Of a stretch of DNA of 33,101 nt, positions 15,925-24,182 are shown in pieces; within the stretch, counting starts at the first letter, position 1; the number at the start of each line of letters is the position of its first letter. A model generated the notes under the pieces. The model was not told where the DNA came from and did no database searches. It was given only the letters and a program-made list of their open reading frames with translations. The DNA comes from Bacillota bacterium (lineage in GTDB: Bacteria; Bacillota; UBA994; PWPR01). The stretch is from positions 1 to 33,101 of the forward strand of contig JANQLZ010000009.1 of assembly GCA_028280325.1 (NCBI GenBank), in the 5' to 3' direction. The translations under genes and the position numbers were made by a program.

Positions 15925-17211
15925 TCAGTCTCTTTCAGAACTTTTTCTTACCCGCTGCCCAGCCGGTACAGAATTCAATTGCCTCGCTTCATCCAATAAG
16001 GCCTGATCATAAACCGATAACTCTGCCTCAATTTCCTTATTCTTAATGGTCGTTGCTACATTAGTGCTTTGGCCATAGAACAAATTTCCAAGCCACGATG
16101 AAAACTTTTTGGGCGAGTTATTTTTTTCCGTGCTTTCATCTTTGCTATTATCTGGATTGCTTTTATAATCGACAATATTGTCTGTAATTTCAGGGACAGA
16201 GGACAGTTTGCCCTGTAAATCAAACACTATTTTCTCAACTAAATCCGGCTCCAGTCGATGGCGAAAGCACATGCAAAAAGAATCTATTAAATCTTTGTTT
16301 TCAACCCGCTGTACTGTTCGATAAACACAGAGTATTTTACTGGCCCAATACCATGATTTTAAAGATCTCAGACTTTCAAGCTCATAACGCAGAAAAATTG
16401 AAGCCATTTTTTTCAGCAGAGTCGAATCAAAGATTATGCTTGAATAGTTTTCTAAAAAAGCAGAGTATTTCTTTGGTTCCTGGCTGGCTGAGCAGTGTTG
16501 TTTACTGGTGATAATTGACATTAAGTCCTCGACTGACGAGGGTTTTTCAACTTGAATATTAAGGTCAAATCGATCAGATAATTGCTTTCGAATACTTTTC
16601 AAAGGCCCAGGGTCTTCATCAGGATTGCTGGCCGCCCATATTGATACTGAGATTGGTAAAACTACTTTAGGCAAACCCTCTTCTTCGATTTGCAGGGTAC
16701 CAGGTTTGGTTCCCATTACATCCAGCAGCACATCGGTCAATTCAGGTGATGTATCAGCCAGACGATTAATCTCATCAATAAAAATAACTCCCCGGTTAGC
16801 TTTGGCAATTGTTCCTGGCAACAGGGCAATACTGGGGTCTTTAGCTGCTGTTAATAGCTTTAAATCAATGCTGCCGACCACTGTGCCCATTTTTGCCGAG
16901 TGGGATATCTCCAGCATTGGCATCGGGATAGTTTCTGTGCCAATGCTTTTTATCTGTTCAGGGTTTAAATTGCGGTGTTTGGGGCAGATCGGGTTTAAAG
17001 GATCACAGTTAAACTCGCAGCCTTTTATTCGTTTAATATATGGCAGCCTGGTTTTTATAGAACGAAAAACGGATGTTTTTCCAGTACCTCTTAATCCATA
17101 GGCGTGTATATTTAATGCCTGGCCCAATTGCAAGGAAATAACAGCCATCTCCATGGCTGTAAATAGCTCTTCATTTCCGGTATGCACAATCATATTACTG
17201 CTGAAATCCAT
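15925..17211 (-). CDS. AAA+ ATPase resembling Mg-chelatase subunit I
   Basis: A 428-aa AAA+ protein of the BchI/ChlI type. Walker A GLRGTGKTS is at 39-47, Walker B GVIFIDEIN at 141-149, the sensor asparagine N196 is in AASNPDED, and the likely arginine finger R214 is in LSDRFD. It also has the chelatase-I cysteine segment GCEFNCDPLNPIC (C65, C69, C76) and the PMPMLEISHSAKMGTVVGSIDL stretch that corresponds to PVPMVDLPLGATEDRVVGTLD-like sequence in BchI. About 100 residues at the C-terminus are charged and poorly conserved. The start ATG has a perfect AGGAGG, which overlaps the edge of a 20-bp palindrome (separate entry). With the VWA partner it should form an ATP-driven chelatase or MoxR-like remodelling motor; which one is not decided by the sequence. 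Confidence 0.85.
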   Translation of the reverse strand: MDFSSNMIVHTGNEELFTAMEMAVISLQLGQALNIHAYGLRGTGKTSVFRSIKTRLPYIKRIKGCEFNCDPLNPICPKHRNLNPEQIKSIGTETIPMPMLEISHSAKMGTVVGSIDLKLLTAAKDPSIALLPGTIAKANRGVIFIDEINRLADTSPELTDVLLDVMGTKPGTLQIEEEGLPKVVLPISVSIWAASNPDEDPGPLKSIRKQLSDRFDLNIQVEKPSSVEDLMSIITSKQHCSASQEPKKYSAFLENYSSIIFDSTLLKKMASIFLRYELESLRSLKSWYWASKILCVYRTVQRVENKDLIDSFCMCFRHRLEPDLVEKIVFDLQGKLSSVPEITDNIVDYKSNPDNSKDESTEKNNSPKKFSSWLGNLFYGQSTNVATTIKNKEIEAELSVYDQALLDEARQLNSVPAGQRVRKSSERD

Positions 17212-17223
17212 TTAAGTCTCCTC

Positions 17224-17243
17224 CTATATGTACTAACATATAG
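17224..17243 (-). promoter_or_regulatory. 20-bp palindrome overlapping the AAA+ gene ribosome site
   Basis: CTATATGT-ACTA-ACATATAG is a perfect 8-bp-arm inverted repeat. Its edge shares two bases with the AGGAGG ribosome site (minus-strand complement of 17220-17225) of the AAA+ gene. In RNA it could partly hide the ribosome site; in DNA it has the size of a repressor operator. Upstream (17244-17300) the DNA is strongly AT-rich and probably holds the promoter. Confidence 0.5.
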
Positions 17244-17350
17244 CCTTCCACATTTAGCTTAATATAATTTAACATAATTAATAAAAGTTAAATTAATTTA
17301 TGTGGTAACCCGGAGCTGCTGGGGCAAGTCGTTTCCTCATAAAGATTCAA

Positions 17351-17384
17351 TATAAAAGGCTGCCCGCAAATAGCTGAGCAGCCT
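17351..17384 (-). terminator. Terminator after the DUF1847 gene
   Basis: Read on the minus strand, AGGCTGC (17384-17378) pairs with GCAGCCT (17363-17357) around a 14-base loop, followed by TTTATA. It begins 26 bases past the DUF1847 stop and separates that operon from the AAA+/VWA pair. Confidence 0.65.
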
Positions 17385-17409
17385 CAATATGTTTTAATTT
17401 TCAGGAGTT

Positions 17410-18033
17410 TTACTTTGGAAACAGCTTCCGTCGATAATAGCTGTCAGCACAGTACACGGCAGCCAGCGGATTATGAGCCAGAACCCGGTCTTTTACAGCT
17501 AACACTGTTACCAGGGCCTTACTGTATTTTAAAAACAGACTGTCATGCCCGACGCATAAACCTAACACTATATTTAGCTGTGTTTGCTGCTCATTCATGA
17601 TCAGAGCCTGGCCAATAGGATTACACATAGACTCCGGCTGATTTGGTCTGAACTTGTCTTCTTCTCTGATACCAGCTGAGGATTTATCTAATGCACCCGT
17701 ACAGCATACTGCAGAAATCACTTCAAATCCCTGGTTGCGGTAATAGTCAGCTACCACTTTGGCCTCTTTTTGCAGCCCTGAGCAAAAGGCCAGGCCCAGT
17801 TTGGTGAAATCCAGTTTCCTGGCAAACTGCATGATCTCTTCTATTCTTGTCCATTCACAATACCCTGTTTTTTCAATATAGGCAGCTGTTGCTGCGATTT
17901 TTTTATTTTCATCTTTTTGATATTCGGTTTTAAATCTTTGAACCCAATCCTGATTATTAGTCGGACAGTTTAATGGATATTGGCCTTCTATATCTGAACA
18001 GGGTTTATTCTTGCACCAAGCACAGGAGCTCAT
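17410..18033 (-). CDS. DUF1847 cysteine-rich protein
   Basis: A 207-aa protein matching the DUF1847 family of anaerobic bacteria and archaea. The N-terminus has a C-x2-C-x4-C-x10-C cluster (C4, C7, C12, C23) that probably binds a metal or Fe-S centre. Further conserved cysteines occur in GLAFCSGLQKEA, VCCTGALDKS, ESMCNPIGQA and GLCVGHD, a pattern that could place thiols around one site. There is no signal peptide or membrane segment, so it should be cytoplasmic. GGAGGAG precedes the ATG. It follows the M20 peptidase gene by 11 nt and is probably cotranscribed with it. No biochemical function is established that I can name. Confidence 0.82.
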   Translation of the reverse strand: MSSCAWCKNKPCSDIEGQYPLNCPTNNQDWVQRFKTEYQKDENKKIAATAAYIEKTGYCEWTRIEEIMQFARKLDFTKLGLAFCSGLQKEAKVVADYYRNQGFEVISAVCCTGALDKSSAGIREEDKFRPNQPESMCNPIGQALIMNEQQTQLNIVLGLCVGHDSLFLKYSKALVTVLAVKDRVLAHNPLAAVYCADSYYRRKLFPK

Positions 18034-18044
18034 CTTTCTCCTCC

Positions 18045-19181
18045 TTATAATTCTTCAAGTAATCTTACCAGTAAAGCCGTTCTGTCAGGAATATTCTTGA
18101 CAAAAGCATGTTCGTCATAGGCATGTCCGCCCGCACCTACTGCCCCCAAACCGTCAATGGTAGGAATCCCCAGGGCCGCAGTGAAATTGCCATCGCTTCC
18201 GCCACCAGTAGAGGCTTCAGTCAATTCGAACCCCAGCTCAGCAGCTATCCTCTGAGCCAGTTTAAATTTCTCAACCGTTTTCTCAGTCCGCAGCATTGGA
18301 GGGCGATTAATACCGCCAGTAGCAATTACGACAGCATCCTTCAGGAATGGCTTAGTTGACAAGATATCTCGGGTTATGCGCTCACCTTCGGCTAATGTTT
18401 GCACTCTGACATCAATCTTGGCGACAGCTTTGGCGGGTATTACATTAGATCTGGTTCCACCGGAAACAACTCCGACATTAACTGTGGTTCCCTGGTCTTT
18501 ATCAGCCAGGCCCTGGAGGTAAAGGACTTGATGAGCCAGTTCCGTGATCGCACTAATCCCCTTTTCCGGATCTCCACCAGCATGCGAAGGTCGACCAGTT
18601 ATATCCAATGAGAAACTGCCTACCCCTTTTCTAAAAGTCTTTAAGGACCCTTCAGGAGGAACAGAAGGCTCTAGGACCAGAACACATTTACTTTCCCTGG
18701 CCGCATTCTCTATCATTTCCCGAGAAGTAGTACTTCCTATTTCTTCATCACTGGTAAACAGAATTTTAACCTGTTTGCCACTAAGTTTTTTTCGGCCAAT
18801 AGCGTTCTCCAAAGCATATATCGATTGCATAACACCTACCTTCATGTCAAAAACACCAGGGCCAGTCAGAATGCCATTTTCATTTTTAAAAGGTATTTCC
18901 TTAATAGTTCCCAGCGGCCATACTGTATCGATATGACATAAAATTAACAGCTTGACAGCAGCTGAATCTTCACCGTATTTGACAATTAAATGATTCCCTC
19001 TGTCTGCCAGGGACACTACCTGGCTTTTCATCCCTTTGGCCTGACATACTTGGGCTATATAATCGACTAACTTATCAATTGCTGCCTTGTCATGAGAAGG
19101 GGATTCCAACTCAACAATATCCTTTAACGTTTCCAGCATCTTAGGCATTTGCTCTCTTATTTCATTTACTAACATACTCAT
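18045..19181 (-). CDS. M20 family metallopeptidase, carboxypeptidase G2-like
   Basis: A 378-aa zinc peptidase of the M20A group, close to the glutamate carboxypeptidase (CPG2)/ArgE/DapE branch. Metal and catalytic residues are visible: H83 and D85 in LCHIDTVWPLG, D112 in GPGVFDMKVG, and the E146-E147 pair in TSDEEIGS. The dimerisation domain sits in the middle (about 180-290, GRPSHAG), and the last metal histidine is in GGHAYDEHAF near residue 357. There is no signal peptide, so a cytoplasmic role is likely. GAGGGAT precedes the ATG. It reads away from the pyr operon; the shared 370-bp intergenic region separates their promoters. Exact substrate unknown. Confidence 0.9.
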   Translation of the reverse strand: MSMLVNEIREQMPKMLETLKDIVELESPSHDKAAIDKLVDYIAQVCQAKGMKSQVVSLADRGNHLIVKYGEDSAAVKLLILCHIDTVWPLGTIKEIPFKNENGILTGPGVFDMKVGVMQSIYALENAIGRKKLSGKQVKILFTSDEEIGSTTSREMIENAARESKCVLVLEPSVPPEGSLKTFRKGVGSFSLDITGRPSHAGGDPEKGISAITELAHQVLYLQGLADKDQGTTVNVGVVSGGTRSNVIPAKAVAKIDVRVQTLAEGERITRDILSTKPFLKDAVVIATGGINRPPMLRTEKTVEKFKLAQRIAAELGFELTEASTGGGSDGNFTAALGIPTIDGLGAVGAGGHAYDEHAFVKNIPDRTALLVRLLEEL

Positions 19182-19326
19182 TTTATCCCTCTTTTCATAG
19201 ACCCAGCTTTAAGACTGGGAATTATTTGATTAATATATTCTCTAGCGCTTTGATAATACCTTTTTTCAAATGAGAGCATCCTATCTTTCAGGTCATTTGT
19301 CTTAAATTTATATTTTCACTTTTAAC

Positions 19327-19355
19327 TTGACTTTTTTTCATTCATTTGATAGTCT
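19327..19355 (+). promoter_or_regulatory. Probable pyr operon promoter
   Basis: TTGACT (19327-19332), a 17-bp spacer, then TAGTCT (19350-19355) with TG one base upstream, giving an extended -10. The -10 itself matches the consensus weakly. It lies about 60 bases ahead of the PyrR-binding leader, as expected for an attenuated transcript. Confidence 0.5.
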
Positions 19356-19417
19356 AAGCGTAATAAAACGATAGCAAATCGCTTTATAAAAAATTTAATT
19401 AAATTAAGCTGTGGCAC

Positions 19418-19458
19418 ACCTTTAAGGAACGGTCCCGTGAGGCCGGTAAGGAGTTCTG
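19418..19458 (+). promoter_or_regulatory. PyrR-binding anti-antiterminator of the pyr leader
   Basis: The sequence from TTTAAGGAAC through GGTCCCGTGAGGCC to GGTAAGGAGTTC fits the PyrR-binding consensus (UCC-n-G-n-GAGG in the loop, flanked by a stem). GAAC (19427-19430) can pair with GTTC (19453-19456). The 3' side CCGGTAAGG can alternatively pair with TTCCTACCGG (19483-19492) in the terminator's 5' arm, giving the mutually exclusive antiterminator. By analogy with Bacillus, UMP-bound PyrR stabilises this stem so that termination follows. pyrR itself is not in this window. Confidence 0.85.
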
Positions 19459-19478
19459 TACTTTTGGTTTATTAATTT

Positions 19479-19510
19479 AACCTTCCTACCGGTAGTAGGA
19501 AGGTTTTTTT
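19479..19510 (+). terminator. pyr leader attenuator
   Basis: AACCTTCCTAC and GTAGGAAGGTT form an 11-bp stem around CGGTA, followed directly by a T-run (19504-19510). It stands about 40 bases before the pyrB start and downstream of the PyrR-binding stem. Confidence 0.93.
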
Positions 19511-19550
19511 GATGCCATTTTACTCCCTGTCACATTGAAAGGAGATTATT

Positions 19551-20480
19551 ATGGAATCATCACCGCCACTGACAAATCTGCTGTCCATTCATGAGCTAAC
19601 TCGAGCTCAGCTTTTATTAATCCTGGCTACTGCTCAAAAATACAAATCTTTAATGGCCGAAAGCATTCGCTACCAACCCGTATTACATGGTAAAACGATA
19701 GGGCTTTTGTTCTACGAGCCCAGCACCCGCACCAGATGTTCTTTTGAACTAGCCTGTCGCTATTTAGGTGCCCACTATATCAGTATTGCCAAAGCTGGCA
19801 GCTCTTTTGTCAAGGGTGAAACCTTAAAGGACACCGTCTGGAACCTCAGGGCCATGGGCGTTGACCTGTTAGTTATGCGCCACCCGGTCTCTGGAGCCGC
19901 CCATTACTTAAGCCAAAAGCTTGATATTCCAATTGTCAATGCCGGGGATGGCATGCATGCCCACCCCACCCAGGCCCTGCTAGATATTTTTACAATGCAA
20001 GAACATATCGGAACATTAGAAAATAAAGTGATTGCTATCGTTGGTGATATTCGTCACAGTAGAGTTGCCAGAAGCAATATTCATGCCCTGACCAAACTTG
20101 GGGCCCAGGTTCGCTTAGTGGCTCCCCCTACCTTTATCCCTCCGGGAATAGAACAGTTGGGAGCTAAAGTTTACCAGAACATTGAAGAAGCCCTTTCAGC
20201 TGATATTATTATGGCCCTGAGAATTCAAAAGGAACGACAATTATCAGGCTACATTCCCAGTACCGGGGAGTATGCCAGGTTATTTGGTCTCAATCAGAGT
20301 TGTTTTAATACGAATTCTGAGGGTTTGATCATGCATCCGGGGCCGATAAACAGAGGTGTTGAACTTACCTCTGAAATTGCGGACTCCAACCGCTCTCTAA
20401 TCTTAAAGCAAATACCTAATGGAGTTGCCGTACGGATGGCAATTCTGGCTACCTTATTGGGAGGACACCAAAATGAGTAA
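19551..20480 (+). CDS. pyrB: Aspartate carbamoyltransferase catalytic subunit
   Basis: Joins carbamoyl phosphate and aspartate, the committed step of pyrimidine synthesis. The 309-aa protein has the carbamoyl-phosphate loop EPSTRTR (56-62), HPTQALLD (138-145), and HPGPINRGVE near 263-272. No regulatory chain gene pyrI is present, in keeping with the Gram-positive type controlled at transcription. AAAGGAG precedes the ATG. The stop overlaps the pyrC start by 8 nt. Confidence 0.98.
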   Translation: MESSPPLTNLLSIHELTRAQLLLILATAQKYKSLMAESIRYQPVLHGKTIGLLFYEPSTRTRCSFELACRYLGAHYISIAKAGSSFVKGETLKDTVWNLRAMGVDLLVMRHPVSGAAHYLSQKLDIPIVNAGDGMHAHPTQALLDIFTMQEHIGTLENKVIAIVGDIRHSRVARSNIHALTKLGAQVRLVAPPTFIPPGIEQLGAKVYQNIEEALSADIIMALRIQKERQLSGYIPSTGEYARLFGLNQSCFNTNSEGLIMHPGPINRGVELTSEIADSNRSLILKQIPNGVAVRMAILATLLGGHQNE

Positions 20481-21783
20481 CTATATTATAAAAAACGGTT
20501 TGGTAATAGATCCGGTAAAGCAGACCCAGAGCAAAGCAGATATCTTAATAAAAGACGGCAAAATAGCTGATATTGCAGCTGAAATTAACTGTTCCCTACC
20601 GTTAATTGATGCCGCGAACTGTATTGTTACACCTGGGTTTGTCGAGTTGCACGCCCACTTCCGGGAGCCAGGTTTCGAGGGAAAAGAGACTTTGGACACT
20701 GGCTGCCAGTCAGCCCTGCAGGGCGGCTACACCACTGTATGTACAATGCCTAATACCAATCCGGCTATTGATAAAGAATACCTGGTCAGGTATCAAAAAC
20801 TGCGAGGCCGGGAGATTAATAAAATTAAACTGGAAGTTATCGGAGCAGTGAGCAAAGGTCTGGCCGGACAGGAGATGGCAGAACTTGGTAAGATGTACAG
20901 TGCCGGTGCGGTGGCCTTCTCTGACGATGGAATGCCGGTCATGAACTCGGGGCTAATGCGCAATGCCTTGGTGTATTCAAGTCAGTTCGCAGTTCCCATA
21001 GTTGTCCATCAAGAGGATCATGCTTTAAGCGGTAATGGGGTAATGCATGAAGGCCCGACAGCCACAAAACTGGGACTGGCGGGCATACCGGCCTTGGCTG
21101 AAGAGGTGATGATTGCCCGTGACATTGAACTGATCAAAAACTGTTCAGCAAAACTCCATGTGGCTCATGTCAGCACAGCGGGTTCCGTTGCTTTAATCCG
21201 CGAGGCCAAAAGCAAAGGACTTGCTATAACCTGTGAGGTTACTCCCCACCACCTAACACTCACTGATTCTCTATTAGCAGAGCGTTTGTACGACACAAAT
21301 CTGAAAATGAGTCCACCTTTGCGCACTGCCAACGATGTAGAGGCTTGTATTAATGGCCTGCTTGACGGGACAATTGATGCCATAGCGACTGATCATGCAC
21401 CACACCGCTTTGACGAAAAAGATGTGGAATTTAATTATGCTCCTAATGGTATTACCGGACTGGAGACCGCCTTTTCTGCTCTGTATACCGCTTTAGTTAA
21501 AACAAACAGAATTGACCTGCTGACCCTGGTAAAAAAGCTAAGCTCGGATCCGGCTCGTGTTTTCAATCTGCCTGGTGGAACACTTAATATAGGCAGTTGG
21601 GCAGATATAGCTGTGATTGACCTCAATAGAGGGTTTAAGGTATTACCGGAAATGTTGGCTACCAAAGGCAAGAATACCCCATGGTTGTATCAAAAACATT
21701 ATGGCAAGGTTTGCTGTGTTTTAGTCAATGGAGAAATAAAATTTGTGGAGGAAAGTTTTAATGGTGCAAAAGAAAATTTATAA
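20473..21783 (+). CDS. pyrC: Dihydroorotase
   Basis: Cyclises carbamoyl-aspartate to dihydroorotate. The start at 20473 is chosen because GGGAGGA lies at proper spacing and MSNYIIKNGLVID fits the family; an upstream in-frame ATG at 20419 would only duplicate pyrB coding sequence. The protein then has 436 aa, usual for type I enzymes. Zinc motif HAHFREPG is at 60-67 (relatives usually read DxHxHxREPG; the first Asp is Glu here), and ATDHAPH near residue 303 carries the catalytic aspartate. It overlaps pyrK by 23 nt. Confidence 0.96.
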   Translation: MSNYIIKNGLVIDPVKQTQSKADILIKDGKIADIAAEINCSLPLIDAANCIVTPGFVELHAHFREPGFEGKETLDTGCQSALQGGYTTVCTMPNTNPAIDKEYLVRYQKLRGREINKIKLEVIGAVSKGLAGQEMAELGKMYSAGAVAFSDDGMPVMNSGLMRNALVYSSQFAVPIVVHQEDHALSGNGVMHEGPTATKLGLAGIPALAEEVMIARDIELIKNCSAKLHVAHVSTAGSVALIREAKSKGLAITCEVTPHHLTLTDSLLAERLYDTNLKMSPPLRTANDVEACINGLLDGTIDAIATDHAPHRFDEKDVEFNYAPNGITGLETAFSALYTALVKTNRIDLLTLVKKLSSDPARVFNLPGGTLNIGSWADIAVIDLNRGFKVLPEMLATKGKNTPWLYQKHYGKVCCVLVNGEIKFVEESFNGAKENL

Positions 21784-22525
21784 GCTGCCCGTAACAAGCA
21801 ATAAAAGAATCTGTCAAGATATCTACTTGCTCGAGTTAAAATCTGATGAACTGGCCCAAACAATGTTGCCGGGACAGTTCCTGCATGTATCCTGCGGCAG
21901 TTCAGGGTTTCAAATTTTAAGGCGTCCGCTCAGTATTTTCGACTGTGAGGCAGATTTAGTTAAACTGCTATATAAGGTTGTCGGCAAAGGTACCGCCTCT
22001 CTGACCGACTTTCAACAGGGAGATATTGTTGATCTCATTGCACCATTAGGAAATTCTTTTGTGATTCAAGGTAGCAAACCGCTGATTATCGGAGGTGGAA
22101 TCGGGGTTGCCCCGCTACGCTACCTGGTACGGGGATTTAATCGGCAGGGCATAAGCCCCACACTTATTTTAGGTTATGCAAATGCTGACCAGGCTATAAT
22201 GAGCCAGTTATTTCGTTCAGCTGACTGCCAGCTGTTTAGCTGCACAATGGATGGCACCTTCGGATTCAAAGGTAACAGCTGCCAGCTGGCTGCAGAAATG
22301 ATTCAGGAAAGTGAGTATGACGTTGTATATGCCTGCGGGCCTAATGCCATGCTGGCCAATCTGCCGCCCACCAAAGCGACAACCTTTCTCTCACTCGAAG
22401 CCTATATGGCTTGCGGAGTAGGAGCCTGCTTGGGATGCGCGGTAGAAAAATCGACAGGGGGATTCTATCATGTCTGCAAAGACGGTCCCGTATTTTTAAG
22501 AGATGAGGTGATTATCAATGTCTGA
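21761..22525 (+). CDS. pyrK: Dihydroorotate dehydrogenase electron-transfer subunit PyrK
   Basis: FAD- and [2Fe-2S]-containing subunit passing electrons from PyrD to NAD+. I use the ATG at 21761, which follows GGAGG; a TTG 18 bases earlier lies inside the ribosome-site region and is unlikely. In 254 aa: the FAD-binding RRPLSIF (54-60), the nucleotide motif GGGIGVAPL (111-119), and four cluster cysteines C218, C223, C226 and C239. It overlaps pyrC by 23 nt and pyrD by 8 nt. NAD+-dependence is inferred from the PyrK/PyrDB pairing. Confidence 0.95.
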   Translation: MVQKKIYKLPVTSNKRICQDIYLLELKSDELAQTMLPGQFLHVSCGSSGFQILRRPLSIFDCEADLVKLLYKVVGKGTASLTDFQQGDIVDLIAPLGNSFVIQGSKPLIIGGGIGVAPLRYLVRGFNRQGISPTLILGYANADQAIMSQLFRSADCQLFSCTMDGTFGFKGNSCQLAAEMIQESEYDVVYACGPNAMLANLPPTKATTFLSLEAYMACGVGACLGCAVEKSTGGFYHVCKDGPVFLRDEVIINV

Positions 22526-23444
22526 TAAACTGGCTGTTTCCCTTTTTGGTGTTGATTTTAATAACCCAGTATTTTCGGCTTCTGGTACCTTTGGCTACGG
22601 CCGCGATTATGCTGATTTTATTCCTCCTGGTAAGATAGGGGCCGTTGTCACCAAGGGAACCTCTTTGACAGAATGGACAGGCAATCATGGCCACCGGGTC
22701 TTTGAGACTGCTGCCGGGATGCTCAACTCTATCGGCCTGCAAAACCCTGGATTTGATCATTTTGTGACAGAGGATCTACCCTGGCTGGTGGAGCAGAATG
22801 CCAAAGTAATTCTCAATGTTGCCGGAAAAACAGCAGATGATTATGTGGCTATGGTTGAGAAGTGTCAGCAATACAGCGGTATTCATGCTTTAGAAATCAA
22901 CATATCCTGCCCTAATGTTAAAAAAGGGGGCATGGCTTTTGGAACAAATCCCGAGGTAGCTTATGATCTTTTGGCTAAACTCCGTCGGGTTTCTGACAAA
23001 CCTTTGATCGCCAAGCTATCACCAAATGTAACAGACATTGTTCAAATTGCCAAGTCTGTTGAAGAGGCTGGCGTCGACGCAGTATCGCTGATCAACACCC
23101 TGACTGGTATGGCAATAGATGTAGACAGGATGGAGCCAGTTTTAGGTAACAAAATTGGCGGTTTATCGGGCCCGGCGATCAGACCAGTTGCCGTTCGAAT
23201 GGTCTGGCAGGTCAGCCAGGTGTTAAAGATCCCGGTAATTGGTATTGGCGGAATAATGAATGGCCGGGATGCCCTTGAATTCTTTTTAGCGGGGGCTTCA
23301 GCTGTGCAGGTGGGCACGGCCATGTTTGTCAATCCCCTGGCACCTCTGCAGATAATGAGAGATATAGAAGACTATTTAGCTGATAAAGGCTTTAGCAGTA
23401 TTCAAGACATAGTCGGTTTAGCCTGGAAGGAGAAAAAACAATGA
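22518..23444 (+). CDS. pyrD: Dihydroorotate dehydrogenase, class 1B
   Basis: FMN subunit oxidising dihydroorotate to orotate. In its 308 aa the catalytic base is Cys (C131 in NISCPNV), diagnostic of class 1 rather than membrane-bound class 2 enzymes, and the FMN-contacting lysine K46 is in VVTKGTS. GIGGIMNGRDALEF forms the phosphate-binding part. With PyrK upstream, this is class 1B. GAGGTG precedes the ATG inside pyrK; the 3' end overlaps pyrF as ATGA. Confidence 0.97.
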   Translation: MSDKLAVSLFGVDFNNPVFSASGTFGYGRDYADFIPPGKIGAVVTKGTSLTEWTGNHGHRVFETAAGMLNSIGLQNPGFDHFVTEDLPWLVEQNAKVILNVAGKTADDYVAMVEKCQQYSGIHALEINISCPNVKKGGMAFGTNPEVAYDLLAKLRRVSDKPLIAKLSPNVTDIVQIAKSVEEAGVDAVSLINTLTGMAIDVDRMEPVLGNKIGGLSGPAIRPVAVRMVWQVSQVLKIPVIGIGGIMNGRDALEFFLAGASAVQVGTAMFVNPLAPLQIMRDIEDYLADKGFSSIQDIVGLAWKEKKQ

Positions 23445-24181
23445 TGCTGGATATTAAAGAGCGGTTAATTGTGGCACTGGATGTAGCTACTTCAGACGAG
23501 GCCCTGGCCCTGGTCGACCAGTTGACCGGAGTAGTTGGCTATTTCAAAATTGGCATGCAGCTTTACTATGCCTGTGGTAACAGGCTGATCAAGGAAATCA
23601 CTGACAGAGGGGGCAAGATCTTTTTGGACCTGAAACTCCATGATATCCCCAACACTGTTCACCAGGCAGCCAAGGTTATTGCTGGATTAGGGGTTAGCAT
23701 GACCAATTTTCATGTTGCCGGCGGTTCAGAGATGTTAACTCGAGCTGTTGCTGGCTTAAACACCAGCCCCACCCCTACCCTGGCCCTGGGAGTAACTGTA
23801 CTGACATCATTAGACAATAGCAACCTGACAGAGCTGGGTATTAAAGTTCCGGTCGCCAAAACAGTGGCCAGTTGGTCCAGTATTGCCCAAAACAGCGGCT
23901 GCCAGGGAGTAGTTTGTTCCCCCCAGGAGATTAAAATAGTTAAAGAGCAATGCGGGGCAGGATTTCTGACAGTTACTCCGGGAATCAGGCCGTCATGGTC
24001 AACCAAGGATGATCAAAAAAGGATTACAACGCCTTATGATGCCATAAAACAAGGTGGAGATTATATAGTAATTGGCAGACCTATCCGAACAGCTGCCCAA
24101 CCGCGCCAAGCTGCTATGCGGATTGTTGAGGAAATGCTGGAAGGCTATATAGCTTTTGAAAAACAAAAAAAGGAGATTTAG
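23441..24181 (+). CDS. pyrF: Orotidine 5'-phosphate decarboxylase
   Basis: Converts OMP to UMP, the last step of the pathway. The 246-aa protein has the catalytic DLKLHD (63-68: D63, K65, D68) of the D-x-K-x-x-D charge array, and the phosphate-contacting GRPI near the C-terminus. The frame begins ATG ATG; either could be used, with AAGGAG upstream. The stop is followed after one base by pyrE. Confidence 0.97.
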   Translation: MMLDIKERLIVALDVATSDEALALVDQLTGVVGYFKIGMQLYYACGNRLIKEITDRGGKIFLDLKLHDIPNTVHQAAKVIAGLGVSMTNFHVAGGSEMLTRAVAGLNTSPTPTLALGVTVLTSLDNSNLTELGIKVPVAKTVASWSSIAQNSGCQGVVCSPQEIKIVKEQCGAGFLTVTPGIRPSWSTKDDQKRITTPYDAIKQGGDYIVIGRPIRTAAQPRQAAMRIVEEMLEGYIAFEKQKKEI

Positions 24182-24182
24182 C

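Larger units (their letters stand above)
19182..19550. other. Divergent intergenic region between M20 peptidase and pyr operon
   Basis: No gene is seen. The right half holds the pyr promoter, PyrR-binding leader and attenuator (separate entries). The left half (19182-19320) should hold the M20 promoter on the minus strand; I cannot pick a clear one. A small inverted repeat CCCAG/CTGGG occurs at about 19202-19219. Confidence 0.6.

Noticed and set aside
20419..20472. Upstream ATG for pyrC
   Set aside because: It would add 18 residues translated from pyrB coding DNA; the ATG at 20473 has GGGAGGA at proper spacing and fits the family start.
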